Notes: generated by a model not told the origin, from the letters alone. Numbered from the stretch's first letter, positions 38,109 through 47,098 are shown. The stretch is 64,000 bases of DNA from Palsa-504 sp963744575 (GCA_963744575.1 CAVUUF010000009.1:62001-126000); one strand, 5' to 3'. Translations and numbers: made by a program.

Positions 38109-39326
38109 TTAGCCTCCCGTCCTCCGCCAGCCCGCAGGCAGCAGGTGATCCAGCACATCGTCCACCGTCACCGCGCCGAGCAGCCGGCCGTCCTGGTCGC
38201 ATACCGCCACGCCGACCAGGTTGTAGGCAGCGAGCCGGGCCGCCAGCTCACGCTCGGGCAGGTCGGGCCGGACGAAGACGCTCGTGGCCTCGACGCACTG
38301 GCCGACCAGGGCGGACGGCGGACGGCGCAGCAGCCGCTGAAAGCCCACGCTGCCGAGATAGCGGCCGGTTGGCGTCACCATGGGCGGCTCGCACACGTAC
38401 ACCTGCGCCGCCGACGTGATCGGCGTGTCCGGGTCCCTGATGCGCGCCAGTACCTCAGCGACCGGCGTGTCCGGCGTGACGATGATGGGCTGGGAGGTCA
38501 TCAGGCCGCCCGCCGTCGTCGCGTCATACCGTAGCAGCCGCCGCAGGTCCGCCGCTTGCACCGATTCCATCGCCGTCAACAGGCGTTCACGCTGTTCGGC
38601 CGGCATCTCGGCGAGCAGGTCAGCGGCGTCGTCGGGCTGCATTTCCTCCACCACGTCGGCGCTGCGCTCGAGCCCGAGGCTGGCCAGCAGCCGGACCTGA
38701 TCCTGTTCCGGCATCTCCTCCAGCAGGTCGGCCAGTTCCTCGTCTTCCAGGGCGGCCGCAACCTGGCTACGCCAACTGGGCGCCATGCCCTCCACGGCGC
38801 TGGCCAGGTCGGCCGGCCGCAACTCACGCAGCCCGGCTAGCTGCTCAGCCAGCGGACCGGCCTGGAAAAGCTCGGGATGCTTGTTCCACGGGACGATTGC
38901 CGGGCCACGGAGCCGGAGTCCGTGCGTGATGGCGAGCGCGGAGACCTCCCAGCCAATCCGCTGGTGCTCGCAGGGGACAATGGCGACGTCGACGACGGTC
39001 CCGCCCTCGGTGTGCCGACCGTACAACTCCGACGCCAGGATCTCCCCGGTCCGCCGGGTGAAGCGCTCCAGGTCAACGGTGCCGCCTGGCAGGTGCGCCC
39101 CGTCGACGGATATCTCCGTGATCAGCCCCAGGTTGACGAAGATGCGCCGCCGCTGCAGCGTCACCACCAGTCCGAGCGCCCGGGGCGGCTCGTCCCCGGC
39201 CGACGGCAGGATCACGACGTCACGGATCCGGCCGATGGCCAGGCCCTCGCTGTCAAGCAGCGGACGCCCCCTCAACCTGGACGTGAAAACCTGATGGTCG
39301 GCCACCACCACGACCACCTCCCGCAA
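38109..39326 (-). CDS. PRC-barrel/MgtE N-domain/CBS protein
   Basis: 405 residues. Parts in order: a PRC-barrel-like domain (about 15-110), a second barrel-like stretch, an MgtE intracellular N domain made of helical repeats (about 165-280: LLEEMPEQDQVRLL, MQPDDAADLLAEMP), and two CBS motifs (about 285-400). It lacks the MgtE channel helices, so it is a cytoplasmic sensor, perhaps of Mg2+, acting on a separate partner; the adjacent DUF1003 membrane protein is a natural candidate. Several GTG codons near the start leave the exact N-terminus open. Confidence 0.82.
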   Translation of the reverse strand: MREVVVVVADHQVFTSRLRGRPLLDSEGLAIGRIRDVVILPSAGDEPPRALGLVVTLQRRRIFVNLGLITEISVDGAHLPGGTVDLERFTRRTGEILASELYGRHTEGGTVVDVAIVPCEHQRIGWEVSALAITHGLRLRGPAIVPWNKHPELFQAGPLAEQLAGLRELRPADLASAVEGMAPSWRSQVAAALEDEELADLLEEMPEQDQVRLLASLGLERSADVVEEMQPDDAADLLAEMPAEQRERLLTAMESVQAADLRRLLRYDATTAGGLMTSQPIIVTPDTPVAEVLARIRDPDTPITSAAQVYVCEPPMVTPTGRYLGSVGFQRLLRRPPSALVGQCVEATSVFVRPDLPERELAARLAAYNLVGVAVCDQDGRLLGAVTVDDVLDHLLPAGWRRTGG

Positions 39327-39562
39327 TCGACCCGACCTGCACCATTATCGTTCCGCACCCGGATGACTCCGGGCACCCCTGGACGATGGGCGGTTTCTGC
39401 TACCCGGCCAGGCCGCCCGTACCCGTGAGCGGAGGGCAGCGATCCGGCCCGGTCGCCCGCATCCCGGACGGCTAGCCGCACCGGCGGCTCTTGGACGACC
39501 ACCGTCCCAGGGCGTTGAATCGGCTGTACAGGTTAACGGTCCCAGCAGGACGGAGAGACACG

Positions 39563-40657
39563 GTGAGCGCACCCCGCAGGTTCCGGATCGCGGCAATCCC
39601 CGCGGACGGCGTGGGCAAGGAAGTGGTGGCCGCCGGGCGGCAGGTGCTCGACGCGCTGGCCGCCGGCAGCGCCGACGCGTTCGCGTTCGACTGGCGGGAA
39701 TTCGGCTGGGGCTGCGAGTACTACGCGCGCACCGGCCGGATGATGGCCGAGAACGGCCTGGATGTCCTCAGGGACTTCGACGCCATCTACTTCGGCGCGG
39801 TCGGCTGGCCCGGCGTGCCCGACCACATCAGCCTGTGGGGCCTGCGCCTGGCCATCTGCCAGAGCTTCGATCAATGGGCCAACATCCGCCCGGTGCGCTT
39901 CCTCCCCGGGGTGCGCAGCCCGCTGCGACAGGCGGATGACACCGAACTCGACTGGGTCGTCGTCCGTGAGAACAGCGAGGGGGAATACGTCGGCGCGGGC
40001 GGACGCAACTTCACCGGCCGCGGCCCGGGCGGCGAAATCGCCGTCCAGTCGGCCCTGTTCACCGAGGTGGGCTGCGAGCGCATCATGCGCTTCGCCTTCG
40101 ACCTGGCCCGCACCCGCAGCCGGCGAAAGGTGTCCAGCGTCACCAAGAGCAATGCCCAGCAGTACGGCATGGTCCTGTGGGATGACGTCTTCAAGCGCGT
40201 CACCCGCGACTATCCCGACGTGGAGACCGAGAGCGTGCTGGTCGACGCGATGTCCGCGAAGTTCGTCCTGCATCCCGAGGACCTCTCCGTCGTCGTCGCC
40301 TCGAACCTGCACGCGGACATCCTGTCCGACCTCGGCAGCGCCCTGGCCGGCAGCCTCGGCCTGGCCGCCAGCGCCAACCTCAACCCGGAGCGACGTTTCC
40401 CCGGCATGTTCGAGCCCGTGCACGGCTCCGCCCCGGACATCGCCGGACAAGGACTGGCCAACCCCATCGGCGCCGTCGGCAGCGCGGCCCTGATGCTCGA
40501 ACACCTGGGCCTGCCCGAACAGGCCATACGGCTGCACACCGCCATCGAGGCGACCACGGCGGCCGGCATCCTCACCCGCGACCTGGGCGGCACCGCCACC
40601 ACCGAAGACGTCACCAAGGCCCTGATCGACGCGCTCTGCACCGCAACGATGCGGTGA
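39563..40657 (+). CDS. Isocitrate/isopropylmalate dehydrogenase family, tartrate-dehydrogenase-like
   Basis: 364 residues from GTG 39563, with AGGACGGAG upstream; an earlier ATG at 39491 is less likely. NAD-dependent beta-decarboxylating dehydrogenase: IPADGVGKEV, VRENSEGEYVGAGGR, SVTKSNAQQYG, the metal-binding VDAMSAKFVLHPED and the NAD loop EPVHGSAPDIAGQG. The WGLRLAICQSFDQWANIRPV block is typical of tartrate dehydrogenase/D-malate dehydrogenase rather than LeuB. Standalone gene; substrate inferred. Confidence 0.85.
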   Translation: MSAPRRFRIAAIPADGVGKEVVAAGRQVLDALAAGSADAFAFDWREFGWGCEYYARTGRMMAENGLDVLRDFDAIYFGAVGWPGVPDHISLWGLRLAICQSFDQWANIRPVRFLPGVRSPLRQADDTELDWVVVRENSEGEYVGAGGRNFTGRGPGGEIAVQSALFTEVGCERIMRFAFDLARTRSRRKVSSVTKSNAQQYGMVLWDDVFKRVTRDYPDVETESVLVDAMSAKFVLHPEDLSVVVASNLHADILSDLGSALAGSLGLAASANLNPERRFPGMFEPVHGSAPDIAGQGLANPIGAVGSAALMLEHLGLPEQAIRLHTAIEATTAAGILTRDLGGTATTEDVTKALIDALCTATMR

Positions 40658-40696
40658 GCGACCCCAGCTCCCGCCGCCACAGGTGCCCGGCGGGTC

Positions 40697-41326
40697 TTAG
40701 CCGCCGGCCCCGCACACCGGCCAGGCGCCGATGCCCTGGCCGGCCAGCACCCGCTGGGCCACAGCGATCTGCTGGGCCTCGCTGGCCTGGTTGGCCGACG
40801 AGGCGTACTGTCCGCCGCCGTAGCCAAGCCACGTCTGCTCGGTGAACTGCAGCCCGCCGTAGAAGCCGTTGCCGGTGCTGGCGCTCCAGTTCCCGCCGGA
40901 CTCGCACGCCGCGATGGCCGACCAGTTCACCCCGCCTGAAGATGCCGGGGCCGTAGAGACCGGTGCGGCGGCGGGCCGATCCGCCTGCGAGGTGCTAGCC
41001 ACCGCCGGGGCCGGAGCGGAGGCGGGCGCCCACGCCGGGACGGCGGCTTTTTCGGCCCGGGCCATCCACGCCGGCACCTGGCCGCTGGCCGGAAGCCGCA
41101 ACCGCTGGCCTGCGGCGATCATGTTCGGATTGGCTACCTGGTGGCGGTTGGACCACCACACGGCGGGCCAGTCGGCCCCGCTGCCGTACTCATGAGCTGC
41201 GATGGTGGACAGCGTATCGCCCTGCTGAACGGTGTAGCTGGCGGGGACATGGTGCGCCCCGGGCTGCAGCGAAATCGTGACCGCGGCCACGACCTTGGCC
41301 ATGCCAACCACAGTGATAATGGACAT
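40697..41326 (-). CDS. Secreted LysM plus Rpf-type transglycosylase
   Basis: 209 residues from ATG MSIITVVGMAK with GGAGGAA seven bases upstream. A signal peptide (about 1-28) precedes a LysM peptidoglycan-binding module (about 31-77, YTVQQGDTLSTIAAHEYG), an Ala/Pro linker, and a resuscitation-promoting-factor-like domain (about 130-209) with catalytic Glu E142 in AACESGGNW and FYGGLQFTEQTW. Rpf enzymes cut glycan strands and help spores or resting cells regrow. The 5' leader holds a short ORF and a hairpin, so expression is probably controlled after transcription starts. Confidence 0.9.
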   Translation of the reverse strand: MSIITVVGMAKVVAAVTISLQPGAHHVPASYTVQQGDTLSTIAAHEYGSGADWPAVWWSNRHQVANPNMIAAGQRLRLPASGQVPAWMARAEKAAVPAWAPASAPAPAVASTSQADRPAAAPVSTAPASSGGVNWSAIAACESGGNWSASTGNGFYGGLQFTEQTWLGYGGGQYASSANQASEAQQIAVAQRVLAGQGIGAWPVCGAGG

Positions 41327-41357
41327 GTCGGGGTTCCTCCTAAGGTTGTCCGACAAA

Positions 41358-41394
41358 GGTCCCGGCCGCGTGCTGCGAACACCTGGCCGGGACC
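41358..41394 (-). terminator. Leader hairpin before the Rpf-like gene (attenuator candidate)
   Basis: Arms GGTCCCGGCC and GGCCGGGACC pair perfectly over 10 bases (41385-41394 with 41358-41367) around a 17-base loop. On the minus strand TTTGTC follows, a weak U tract. It lies between the leader ORF stop and the ribosome site. A second small inverted repeat TTGTC-C-GACAA (41346-41356) abuts it. Confidence 0.6.
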
Positions 41395-41401
41395 GCAATA
41401 G

Positions 41402-41467
41402 CTAGACGGTGAGACCCGTGGAGGTCACCTCCTGCCTACGCTGGGTGAGGGCCCGTCTGGATCTCAT
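41402..41467 (-). CDS. Short leader ORF upstream of the Rpf-like gene
   Basis: 21 codons starting MRSRRALTQRRQ and ending at TAG 41402-41404. AGAGGAG lies seven bases before the ATG, a good ribosome site, and the ORF ends 8 bases before the attenuator-like hairpin. Its middle overlaps the palindrome GGAGGTCACCTCC (41420-41432), and AGACGG/CCGTCT arms (41404-41409, 41453-41458) enclose it. Arg-rich leader peptides in actinomycetes often sense ribosome progress. Confidence 0.5.
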   Translation of the reverse strand: MRSRRALTQRRQEVTSTGLTV

Positions 41468-41510
41468 AATGCTTTCTCCTCTGACGAAAACAACTAGCCA
41501 CTGAATGAGG

Positions 41511-41539
41511 ATATAAACACACTTAAGTTCGATATTCAA
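41511..41539 (-). promoter_or_regulatory. Promoter of the leader/Rpf-like transcript
   Basis: On the minus strand TTGAAT (41534-41539) is followed 17 bases later by TTATAT (41511-41516), a near-consensus vegetative promoter in an AT-rich island of otherwise GC-rich DNA, 43 bases upstream of the leader ATG. Confidence 0.6.
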
Positions 41540-41841
41540 CGCGAACAGGGTAAAAACGGCCTATTCGCGGGGAAAAGGTTCATGACAGAGCGTGCCGGTA
41601 CGGTTATAAATCGCACACGGGAGCATCCGATAAATGAATATCTTGTCCGTCACGCCGACGCCGGTGGCGATCGCCGGGCACAGCGCGTGACGGTAGATCG
41701 TCCCGGTCACCCTCGAACTGGAATGCCTGGACAGCCGGGCGGTCCCGGCGACCGCGATACCCGATTCGGCCATGACTGAACTCGCCGACCTGGACCCAGC
41801 CGTGCTGGCGACCAGCCCCCGGGACGGTCTCTCGTGGTGGG
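41540..41841. other. 302-base region between the Rpf promoter and the YbjQ-like gene end
   Basis: No gene recognised. A 65-codon plus-strand frame from 41582 (AAAAGG just before ATG) has no family likeness and a composition that drifts. The left half is AT-rich. Nothing else seen. Confidence 0.4.
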
Positions 41842-42735
41842 TCAGGAGCCGCGGTCCCGCGCGATCGGCTCTCCGCTGCGCGCCGCCGCCCGGCGGTGCG
41901 GGTCCAGGGACAGTACTGGCAGGCTCGGCGGGCCCGGCCGGCCCGCGGCACGGGAGAACCGGGCGATGGCGGTGCCGGTGATCGTCACCTCCGCGATGTG
42001 ATCGCGCTGGCCCACCTCCCGCACCGGGCAGCCGCGCTCCCTGATCTGCAGGCTCACGCCGGCGATGACGACGCCCTCGCCGCCCGCTCGCTGAACGTCC
42101 AGGTGAAGCCGGCTCCGGGCATCGCGCCGGACGGCGCTGACCAGTTCGGTGTAACCGGGCACCTCGGCGTTGCCAGCGCTCCACCAGGTCTGACCGCGCG
42201 TCAGCCGGTCGTCGTGCCGGACCCCCGCCGAAATGCCGAATACCAGGCCGACAGGCACCCAGCCCGCCGAAATCAGCTTGGTGAAGTCCTGGCCGGACAG
42301 GTCGCAGGTAAACGGCCGCCGAAGCCGCCGTGCGCCCGGCGCCCGCACCGCGGTGCCGATCGCCTTGAACTCCTGGCCCCCGGCGGGGAACGCCTCGATC
42401 GTGAGCCGGACGCCGACGACGCCGTGCCCGCCGAGGTCGGCGCATCCGGCGGTCATCCGGGCGAGGGCGGTGCGCCGCGCCTGGCACAGGGCCCGCACAA
42501 GCGGCCCGAACGACCCCGGGCCGCTGCGCCCGGACACCTGGGTGACCGATCGGTCCGGGCTGACCATGCCGTCTCCGAACGGTCCCGGGCAGTCGTACCC
42601 GCCGGGGTAGCCGATGCTGTAGACCGCGGTGCCAAGCACCTGCCCGGTCGGCTCGAAACCGACGCTGCGGATCGCGGCGAACTCGCCCGCGCTAAGTGCG
42701 CTGCCCCATGTCCTGCTGCCCCTGATTTCGGCCAT
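41842..42735 (-). CDS. YbjQ/UPF0145-like heavy-metal-binding-domain protein (duplicated)
   Basis: 297 residues from ATG MAEIRGSRTWG. N-terminal copy: SALSAGEFAAIRSVGFEPTG with VLGTAVYSIGY; a middle strand HGVVGVRLTIE; then a second copy after residue about 160: FTCDLSGQDFTKLISAGWVP, VGLVFGISAG, ending VTITGTAIARF. PF01906 proteins form pentameric bundles and are named for supposed metal binding; function unknown. The upstream open frame runs back into the tRNA-Ala, which is why I use this internal ATG (GTGGAGG upstream). No operon partner. Confidence 0.75.
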   Translation of the reverse strand: MAEIRGSRTWGSALSAGEFAAIRSVGFEPTGQVLGTAVYSIGYPGGYDCPGPFGDGMVSPDRSVTQVSGRSGPGSFGPLVRALCQARRTALARMTAGCADLGGHGVVGVRLTIEAFPAGGQEFKAIGTAVRAPGARRLRRPFTCDLSGQDFTKLISAGWVPVGLVFGISAGVRHDDRLTRGQTWWSAGNAEVPGYTELVSAVRRDARSRLHLDVQRAGGEGVVIAGVSLQIRERGCPVREVGQRDHIAEVTITGTAIARFSRAAGRPGPPSLPVLSLDPHRRAAARSGEPIARDRGS

Positions 42736-42977
42736 CCGCGCCCCGGCCTCCACTGGCAACCTGGCGTCCCCGCCGCGGCGGGCCAGACCAGGCTGGCCGG
42801 CTGCGGCGCACCGTCCGCGCCGATCACCGCACCACGCCAATCCTACCGGACCAGCCAGCGCGCAGCCTGGCCAGCGGCGTCCAGCGGGGAGCCCGTCGCA
42901 GTTGCCGAGGCGCACGCTTTGGCTCTTGGTTTGGCTCTGCTTCGAGGCCTTCAAGATCGCAAGTGGCCTCTGACCTG

Positions 42978-43050
42978 TGGAGCTAAGGGGACTCGAACCC
43001 CTGGCCTTCTGGATGCAAACCAGACGCTCTTCCAGCTGAGCTATAGCCCC
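42978..43050 (-). tRNA. tRNA-Ala (anticodon TGC)
   Basis: 73 bases on the minus strand: acceptor GGGGCTA pairs with TAGCTCC with one G-T pair and discriminator A; D arm GCTCAGCTGGAAGAGC; anticodon loop TTTGCAT in a CTGG/CCAG stem; T loop GTTCGAGTC. CCA is not encoded. Confidence 0.96.
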
Positions 43051-43225
43051 AGGATTTCTCCCCAAGGGTACCTGCTACGAGCCTGCACCGCGATGAAAGG
43101 CCGTCTGGGCAAGGCCGACCGGACAGCCTGGCGGGCACCGCGGTCCGTTTGGTTCTGTGGTCATGTGAGACCGGATCCAAGTGTCGCGGCTACCTGCAGG
43201 TTCTGCCCTGGGACCTTGCGGCCTG

Positions 43226-44089
43226 CTACCTGAGCAGGCGGGACAGGCGGCGGTCGGCCAGCGGCTTGCCGCCGGTCTGGCAGGTGGGGCAGTACTGCAA
43301 CGCCGAGTCGGCGAACGAGACCTCCCTGATGGTGTCGCCGCATACCGCGCACTCCTGGCCGGCCCGGCCATGCACGCGCAGGCCGCTCTTCTTCTCGCCC
43401 TTCAGGTCCGCGGCGGCCAGGCCCGCCGACCGCTCCATTGCTTCGGTGAGCGTGGTCCTGATCGCGTCGTACAGGGTGGCCACCTCGGCCGACGTCATGC
43501 TGGCCGCGATCTTGAAGGGTGACATCTTGGCCGCGTGCAGCACCTCGTCGGAGTAGGCGTTGCCGATGCCGGCGATGATCCGCTGATCGCGGAGCACGCC
43601 CTTGACCTGGGTCCGGCGCGCAGCCAGCAGGCCGGCCAGGGTGTCCACGGTGAAGTCGGCGGCGAGCGGGTCCGGCCCGAGCGTGGCCACGCCGGGCACC
43701 TCGGCCGGGTCGCGGACCAGGTACACCGCGAGGCGCTTGCGGGTGCCCTGCTCGGTCAGGTCGAACCCGGATCCGTTGTCCAGGGCCAGCCGGAAGGCCA
43801 GCGGGCTCTTGCCCGGCTTGGGCGGCGTCTTTGGCAGCTCCTCACGCCAGCGTAGCCAGCCGGCCCGGGCCAGGTGCATGATCAGGTGCAGGCCCTGGTC
43901 GGTGGCGATGTCCAGGAACTTGCCGTGCCGGCCGACGTCGGTGATCATCTCCCCGTTGAGGCTGGTCAGCGGCGGGTCGAACGTCTTCAGGACCGAGAAG
44001 GAGGCTGTGTCGGCCCGCGCGACGGCATGACCCGTTGCGTGACCGCGCAGGAACGCGGCCAGAGACTCCACTTCGGGCAGTTCCGGCAT
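43226..44089 (-). CDS. Fpg/Nei-family DNA glycosylase
   Basis: 287 residues. Base-excision glycosylase/AP lyase. N-terminal MPELPEVES supplies catalytic Pro2 and Glu3 after Met removal; helix-two-turn-helix IIAGIGNAYSDEVLHAAKM; C-terminal zinc finger with Cys pairs in CAVCGDT and CPTCQ. The GKFLDI block and THR/LYS pattern fit the actinobacterial Nei-like group more than canonical MutM, so I give no symbol. Lies between tRNA-Ala and a HAD gene. Confidence 0.9.
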   Translation of the reverse strand: MPELPEVESLAAFLRGHATGHAVARADTASFSVLKTFDPPLTSLNGEMITDVGRHGKFLDIATDQGLHLIMHLARAGWLRWREELPKTPPKPGKSPLAFRLALDNGSGFDLTEQGTRKRLAVYLVRDPAEVPGVATLGPDPLAADFTVDTLAGLLAARRTQVKGVLRDQRIIAGIGNAYSDEVLHAAKMSPFKIAASMTSAEVATLYDAIRTTLTEAMERSAGLAAADLKGEKKSGLRVHGRAGQECAVCGDTIREVSFADSALQYCPTCQTGGKPLADRRLSRLLR

Positions 44090-44144
44090 GCTTCACAGTC
44101 TGCCATGTGCGCGGGGAAGTAAGTCACTCACCACATGTAAAGGG

Positions 44145-44870
44145 CTAGTCACCTGTGGTGAGATCCATAGCGGTGATGCCGGTCTGGGAGGCGATCAGAT
44201 CGGGCAGTTCGCCGATGTCGGCCAGCAGGTGCGTAGCTCCGGCCCGGCGGAGCCTGCTCGCGTCGCCGGAGTCGCTGAGCATGCCGATGGCCAGACGGGA
44301 TCCGGCGCGCCGGGCGGCGAGCACCCCGCCGCCGCTGGCCGTGACCACGGCCACGTCACGCACGTCGGCGATGCCCAGCCGCATGATCGCGGTGAGGATG
44401 AGGTCGGGCCAGGGGAAGCCCCGGGCGACGTCGTCGGCGCACAGCACCAGGTCCGCGCGCTGCCACCAGTCGAGGTGTTCCATCACCGGGCTGAGCGCGG
44501 GCCTGGACAGGGAGGACATCAGGCAGATCTTTACGCCCGCCGCAGTGAGCTTGGCCAGCGCCTCGTTGGCGCCAGGTAGCGGCAGCATCCCGAACCGGTC
44601 CACGACCGCCCGGAATGACCGCTCGAAGGCGAGGATGGCAGCCTGAGCCCGGATCTCGTCTTCAGGGAACAGGCTCCGAATGACGTCGGCAGGCGGCCAG
44701 CCGCGCGTCCGGTCGAACTGCACCATCGACCGGACGTACGCCGCGGTGCCGGCGACCACGCCCTGGGTGGCGATCGCTTCCGCGAACGCCCGTTCCAGGA
44801 CACTCTCGCCGGCGACGGCAGCTCCAACTACATCACAGCAGACGAGCGACACCCCAGACGTATCGCTCAC
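44145..44870 (-). CDS. HAD-superfamily protein, phosphonatase-like, degenerate nucleophile motif
   Basis: 241 residues from GTG 44870, chosen for GGAGG seven bases upstream; a start at 44915 is possible. Motif I reads LVCCDVVGAAV: the first Asp (D13) is kept but the usual acid/base position is Val and the Thr is Ala. Cap: FDRTRGWPPADVIRSLFPE; motif II MSSLSRPALS; motif III/IV GFPWPDLILTAIMRLG and AVVTASGGGVLAARRAG, where a second Asp is missing. Relatives are phosphonoacetaldehyde hydrolases. Loss of conserved acids makes hydrolysis doubtful. Confidence 0.75.
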   Translation of the reverse strand: MSDTSGVSLVCCDVVGAAVAGESVLERAFAEAIATQGVVAGTAAYVRSMVQFDRTRGWPPADVIRSLFPEDEIRAQAAILAFERSFRAVVDRFGMLPLPGANEALAKLTAAGVKICLMSSLSRPALSPVMEHLDWWQRADLVLCADDVARGFPWPDLILTAIMRLGIADVRDVAVVTASGGGVLAARRAGSRLAIGMLSDSGDASRLRRAGATHLLADIGELPDLIASQTGITAMDLTTGD

Positions 44871-44933
44871 CTGCTTGCCTCCAGACACCCGATAGGCTTC
44901 CCGACTGTCGGACATGGCCTCCGACCGCGCGGG

Positions 44934-45056
44934 TCAGTCCTCGTCGGCTGTGGTGGCCTCGGTCCACAGGTCGAGTTCGGCCCGGTCGGACTGGACCTTG
45001 CGCCAGACGGCGAACGCGCCAAGCCCGAGCGCGGCGAGCACGATGAGCTTCTTCAC
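44934..45056 (-). CDS. DLW-39 family small membrane protein
   Basis: 40 residues: MKKLIVLAALGLG start, one transmembrane helix (about 3-18), then WRKVQSDRAELDLW with the Asp-Leu-Trp signature at about 28-30 and an acidic tail. This very short family is conserved in actinobacteria near gyrA and DUF3566. GTG start. Function unknown. Confidence 0.88.
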   Translation of the reverse strand: MKKLIVLAALGLGAFAVWRKVQSDRAELDLWTEATTADED

Positions 45057-45482
45057 AGCGAAGAACCCTCCACCTCGATGAAATCGGGCGGCGGATCGAG
45101 ACTCCGCCGACCGCAGGTGTACGGCAGCTTAGCAAAGCCGACCCGCTATCCTGTGCGGACAGCGGACGCGCCACAGCAGGGGTGCCCGGCCAGGGACTCC
45201 CAAGGCCAGGGGCCGGGCACTGGTGCCGCCCGGGTCGCAGGAAGACCACCCGCAGGGCTCTGCAGGCATCATCCGCCGCTGCCGTCACAGCTGCGCTTAG
45301 CGGGTGACGCCACGCCCCTGATCCAGGGCTCTCGCCTGCTCCGGGCTGCCGGGCGTAACTGGGGCGGGCGCCGGCCCGGATCCGGGTCAGCCCAGCGGGG
45401 CTGGCGGGACGCGTGATGCTGACGGGGCCTCCGGGCCGACCGGCCGCGGGCCACGGGCCACGGGACTGATCTGGGCGGGACG
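45057..45482. other. 426-base region between the DLW-39 gene and tRNA-Ile
   Basis: Open frames on both strands lack motifs and ribosome sites. GC-rich with no strong hairpin. It should contain the DLW-39 promoter and the 3' trailer of tRNA-Ile. I see nothing else. Confidence 0.4.
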
Positions 45483-45559
45483 TGGTGGGGTTACGTGGAC
45501 TTGAACCACGGGCCTCGTCCTTATCAGGGACGCGCTCTAACCGACTGAGCTATAACCCC
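45483..45559 (-). tRNA. tRNA-Ile (anticodon GAT), CCA encoded
   Basis: 77 bases with CCA on the minus strand: acceptor GGGGTTA/TAACCCC, D arm GCTCAGTCGGTTAGAGC, anticodon loop CTGATAA in a GTCC...GGAC stem, T arm CGTGGTTCAAGTCCACG, then ACCA. Order gyrA-DUF3566-tRNA-Ile-tRNA-Ala is standard for actinobacteria. Confidence 0.97.
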
Positions 45560-45706
45560 ATGCCGTACCTGGCTGACCTGCGGGAACAGGAGCGACCATC
45601 ATCCTACCGCACCGGCGCAGCGGGATGCGCCGCAGTTTCCTGACCTCGCCCGGCACCGCATCCGCCGCGCGGGAGCCGTCAGGCGGTGCTACCGCCAAGC
45701 GGCCCG

Positions 45707-46908
45707 TCACTCGGTTTCGCGCAGCGTCACTTCCACGCCACCAACCAGCCGGGACGTCAGGTTGTATACCACCGCGCCAATCGTGGACATCGCGGTAATC
45801 AGCACGATGTTGAGTGAGCCGAGCAGGGCCGTGTAGCTGAGCACCTTGGAAGCGGAGAACCAGGTCTTCGCGTTCACGCCCGCCGAACCCTGGCTGGATG
45901 TGAGGCTTGTCACCACGTGCTGGAGCGAATCGAACACGCCGATCGCGGACAGCGCGGCGTAGAGCACGCTCACCGCGACGAACAAGATGACGAAGGCGAC
46001 CAGGGAGACCACGAAGCTGAACTTCATCACCGACCAGGGCTCAACCCGGGCGATGGTCAGGTGCGCCTGCCGCGCCGTGCGCTTCGCCTTTTTCTTGGCC
46101 GACGGGGCCTTCGGCGCCGGGGCCTTCGGCGCCGGCCCGTGCGGCGCAGCCGGGGTCGCGGCGGCCGGGGCCTGGCCAGCGCCGTCGGACGAGCCGGTCT
46201 TGGCCGCCGAACCCCTGAGGCTCAGGCCCGACCTCAGGAAATTCCGGGCCGGGGACGACGATGAGCTGGCAGGGGGGTCGGGCATCTCCCAGGCGAACGC
46301 GGCCGGGGAAACCGAAGGCGGGCCGCCCGGCGACTGGCGGCCAGGCGGCACCGGCCCGGCCGAGGCGGAACCCGAAGACGCGGGCCACGAAGGCCCGGAC
46401 CCCGGAGATGACGGCGTGGCAGGCGATGGATCGCCGCCCGAGGGCTTCGCCGGATCAGCCGCGGTCCGGTCGGCCGCGGTCCGGTCGGCCGCAGTCCGAT
46501 AGTGAGCGGCCAGGGCCGGCGCGGCCGGGCCGGCGCGGCCGATGACGAGCCGATGGCGTCGGCGGGCAGCACGGGCACGGCGTCGACGGCGGTGGCGTCC
46601 GCGGCGCTCGGGCGAGCCGGGTCCTTCGCCGGAGTACCGTTAACGGAGGAGTCCCGCGCGGCCGCCGGCGCGCCGTTCGGCGAAACGCCGGCGCCTGACG
46701 TACCGTCGCAGACGGCATCATCCGGCGCCGTGTCGGCGGAAGCCGGGTCGGCCCCGGTAGGCTCGGCCGACGGCCGCCTGGGTGGTGCCATGACGCCGCT
46801 CGGCCGCGTGCCCTGGTCGCCGGTCAGGTCGTCGTCGGTAGCCTGCGAGGTCATTACGGCGGGGATGCCGCCGCCCGCGCCATCGGGCCTGTCCCTGCGC
46901 CTATCCAA
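45707..46908 (-). CDS. DUF3566 transmembrane protein (frameshift in the disordered N-terminus)
   Basis: About 400 residues after restoring one base. TTG start at 46908 with GGGAGG upstream; ATG 46854 is the next choice. The N-terminal 260 residues are Pro/Ala/Ser-rich and disordered. The frame breaks between 46508 and 46545: upstream ends SSAAPARPRR, downstream resumes AHYRTAADRTAADRT. The conserved DUF3566 domain (about 300-400) has two transmembrane helices (VVSLVAFVILFVAV, and SLNIVLITAMSTIGAVVYN). Always found next to gyrA in actinobacteria; in mycobacteria the equivalent (CwsA-like region) relates to wall and division, but this is loose inference. Confidence 0.82.
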
Positions 46909-47098
46909 GCCGTCCTCCCTCTGATCCAGACCCTCACGAGGTTATCTCCGGACGAGACGACCATATGACCACCCATCCGAAGAAGGCGGTATTCTGCCGG
47001 ACTCCGCTATACTCATGGGACGCTTCTGCCCCCGCGATAGTTGCCGTCACCCTGAAAAGCCGGGCGTATCTGCCGACCTTACACAATTAGCCGGAGTT

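Noticed and set aside
41327..41510. ydaO (c-di-AMP) riboswitch before the Rpf-like gene
   Set aside because: Expected from other actinobacterial rpf leaders, but I do not see its conserved core; the leader is instead an ORF plus hairpin. A covariance search would settle it.
41582..41779. 65-codon plus-strand frame near the Rpf promoter
   Set aside because: AAAAGG lies too close to the ATG and the sequence resembles no family.
42736..43065. Upstream extension of the YbjQ-like gene beginning inside tRNA-Ala
   Set aside because: The first 25 codons are the tRNA read as protein, so the extension is an artefact; the internal ATG at 42735 fits the family.
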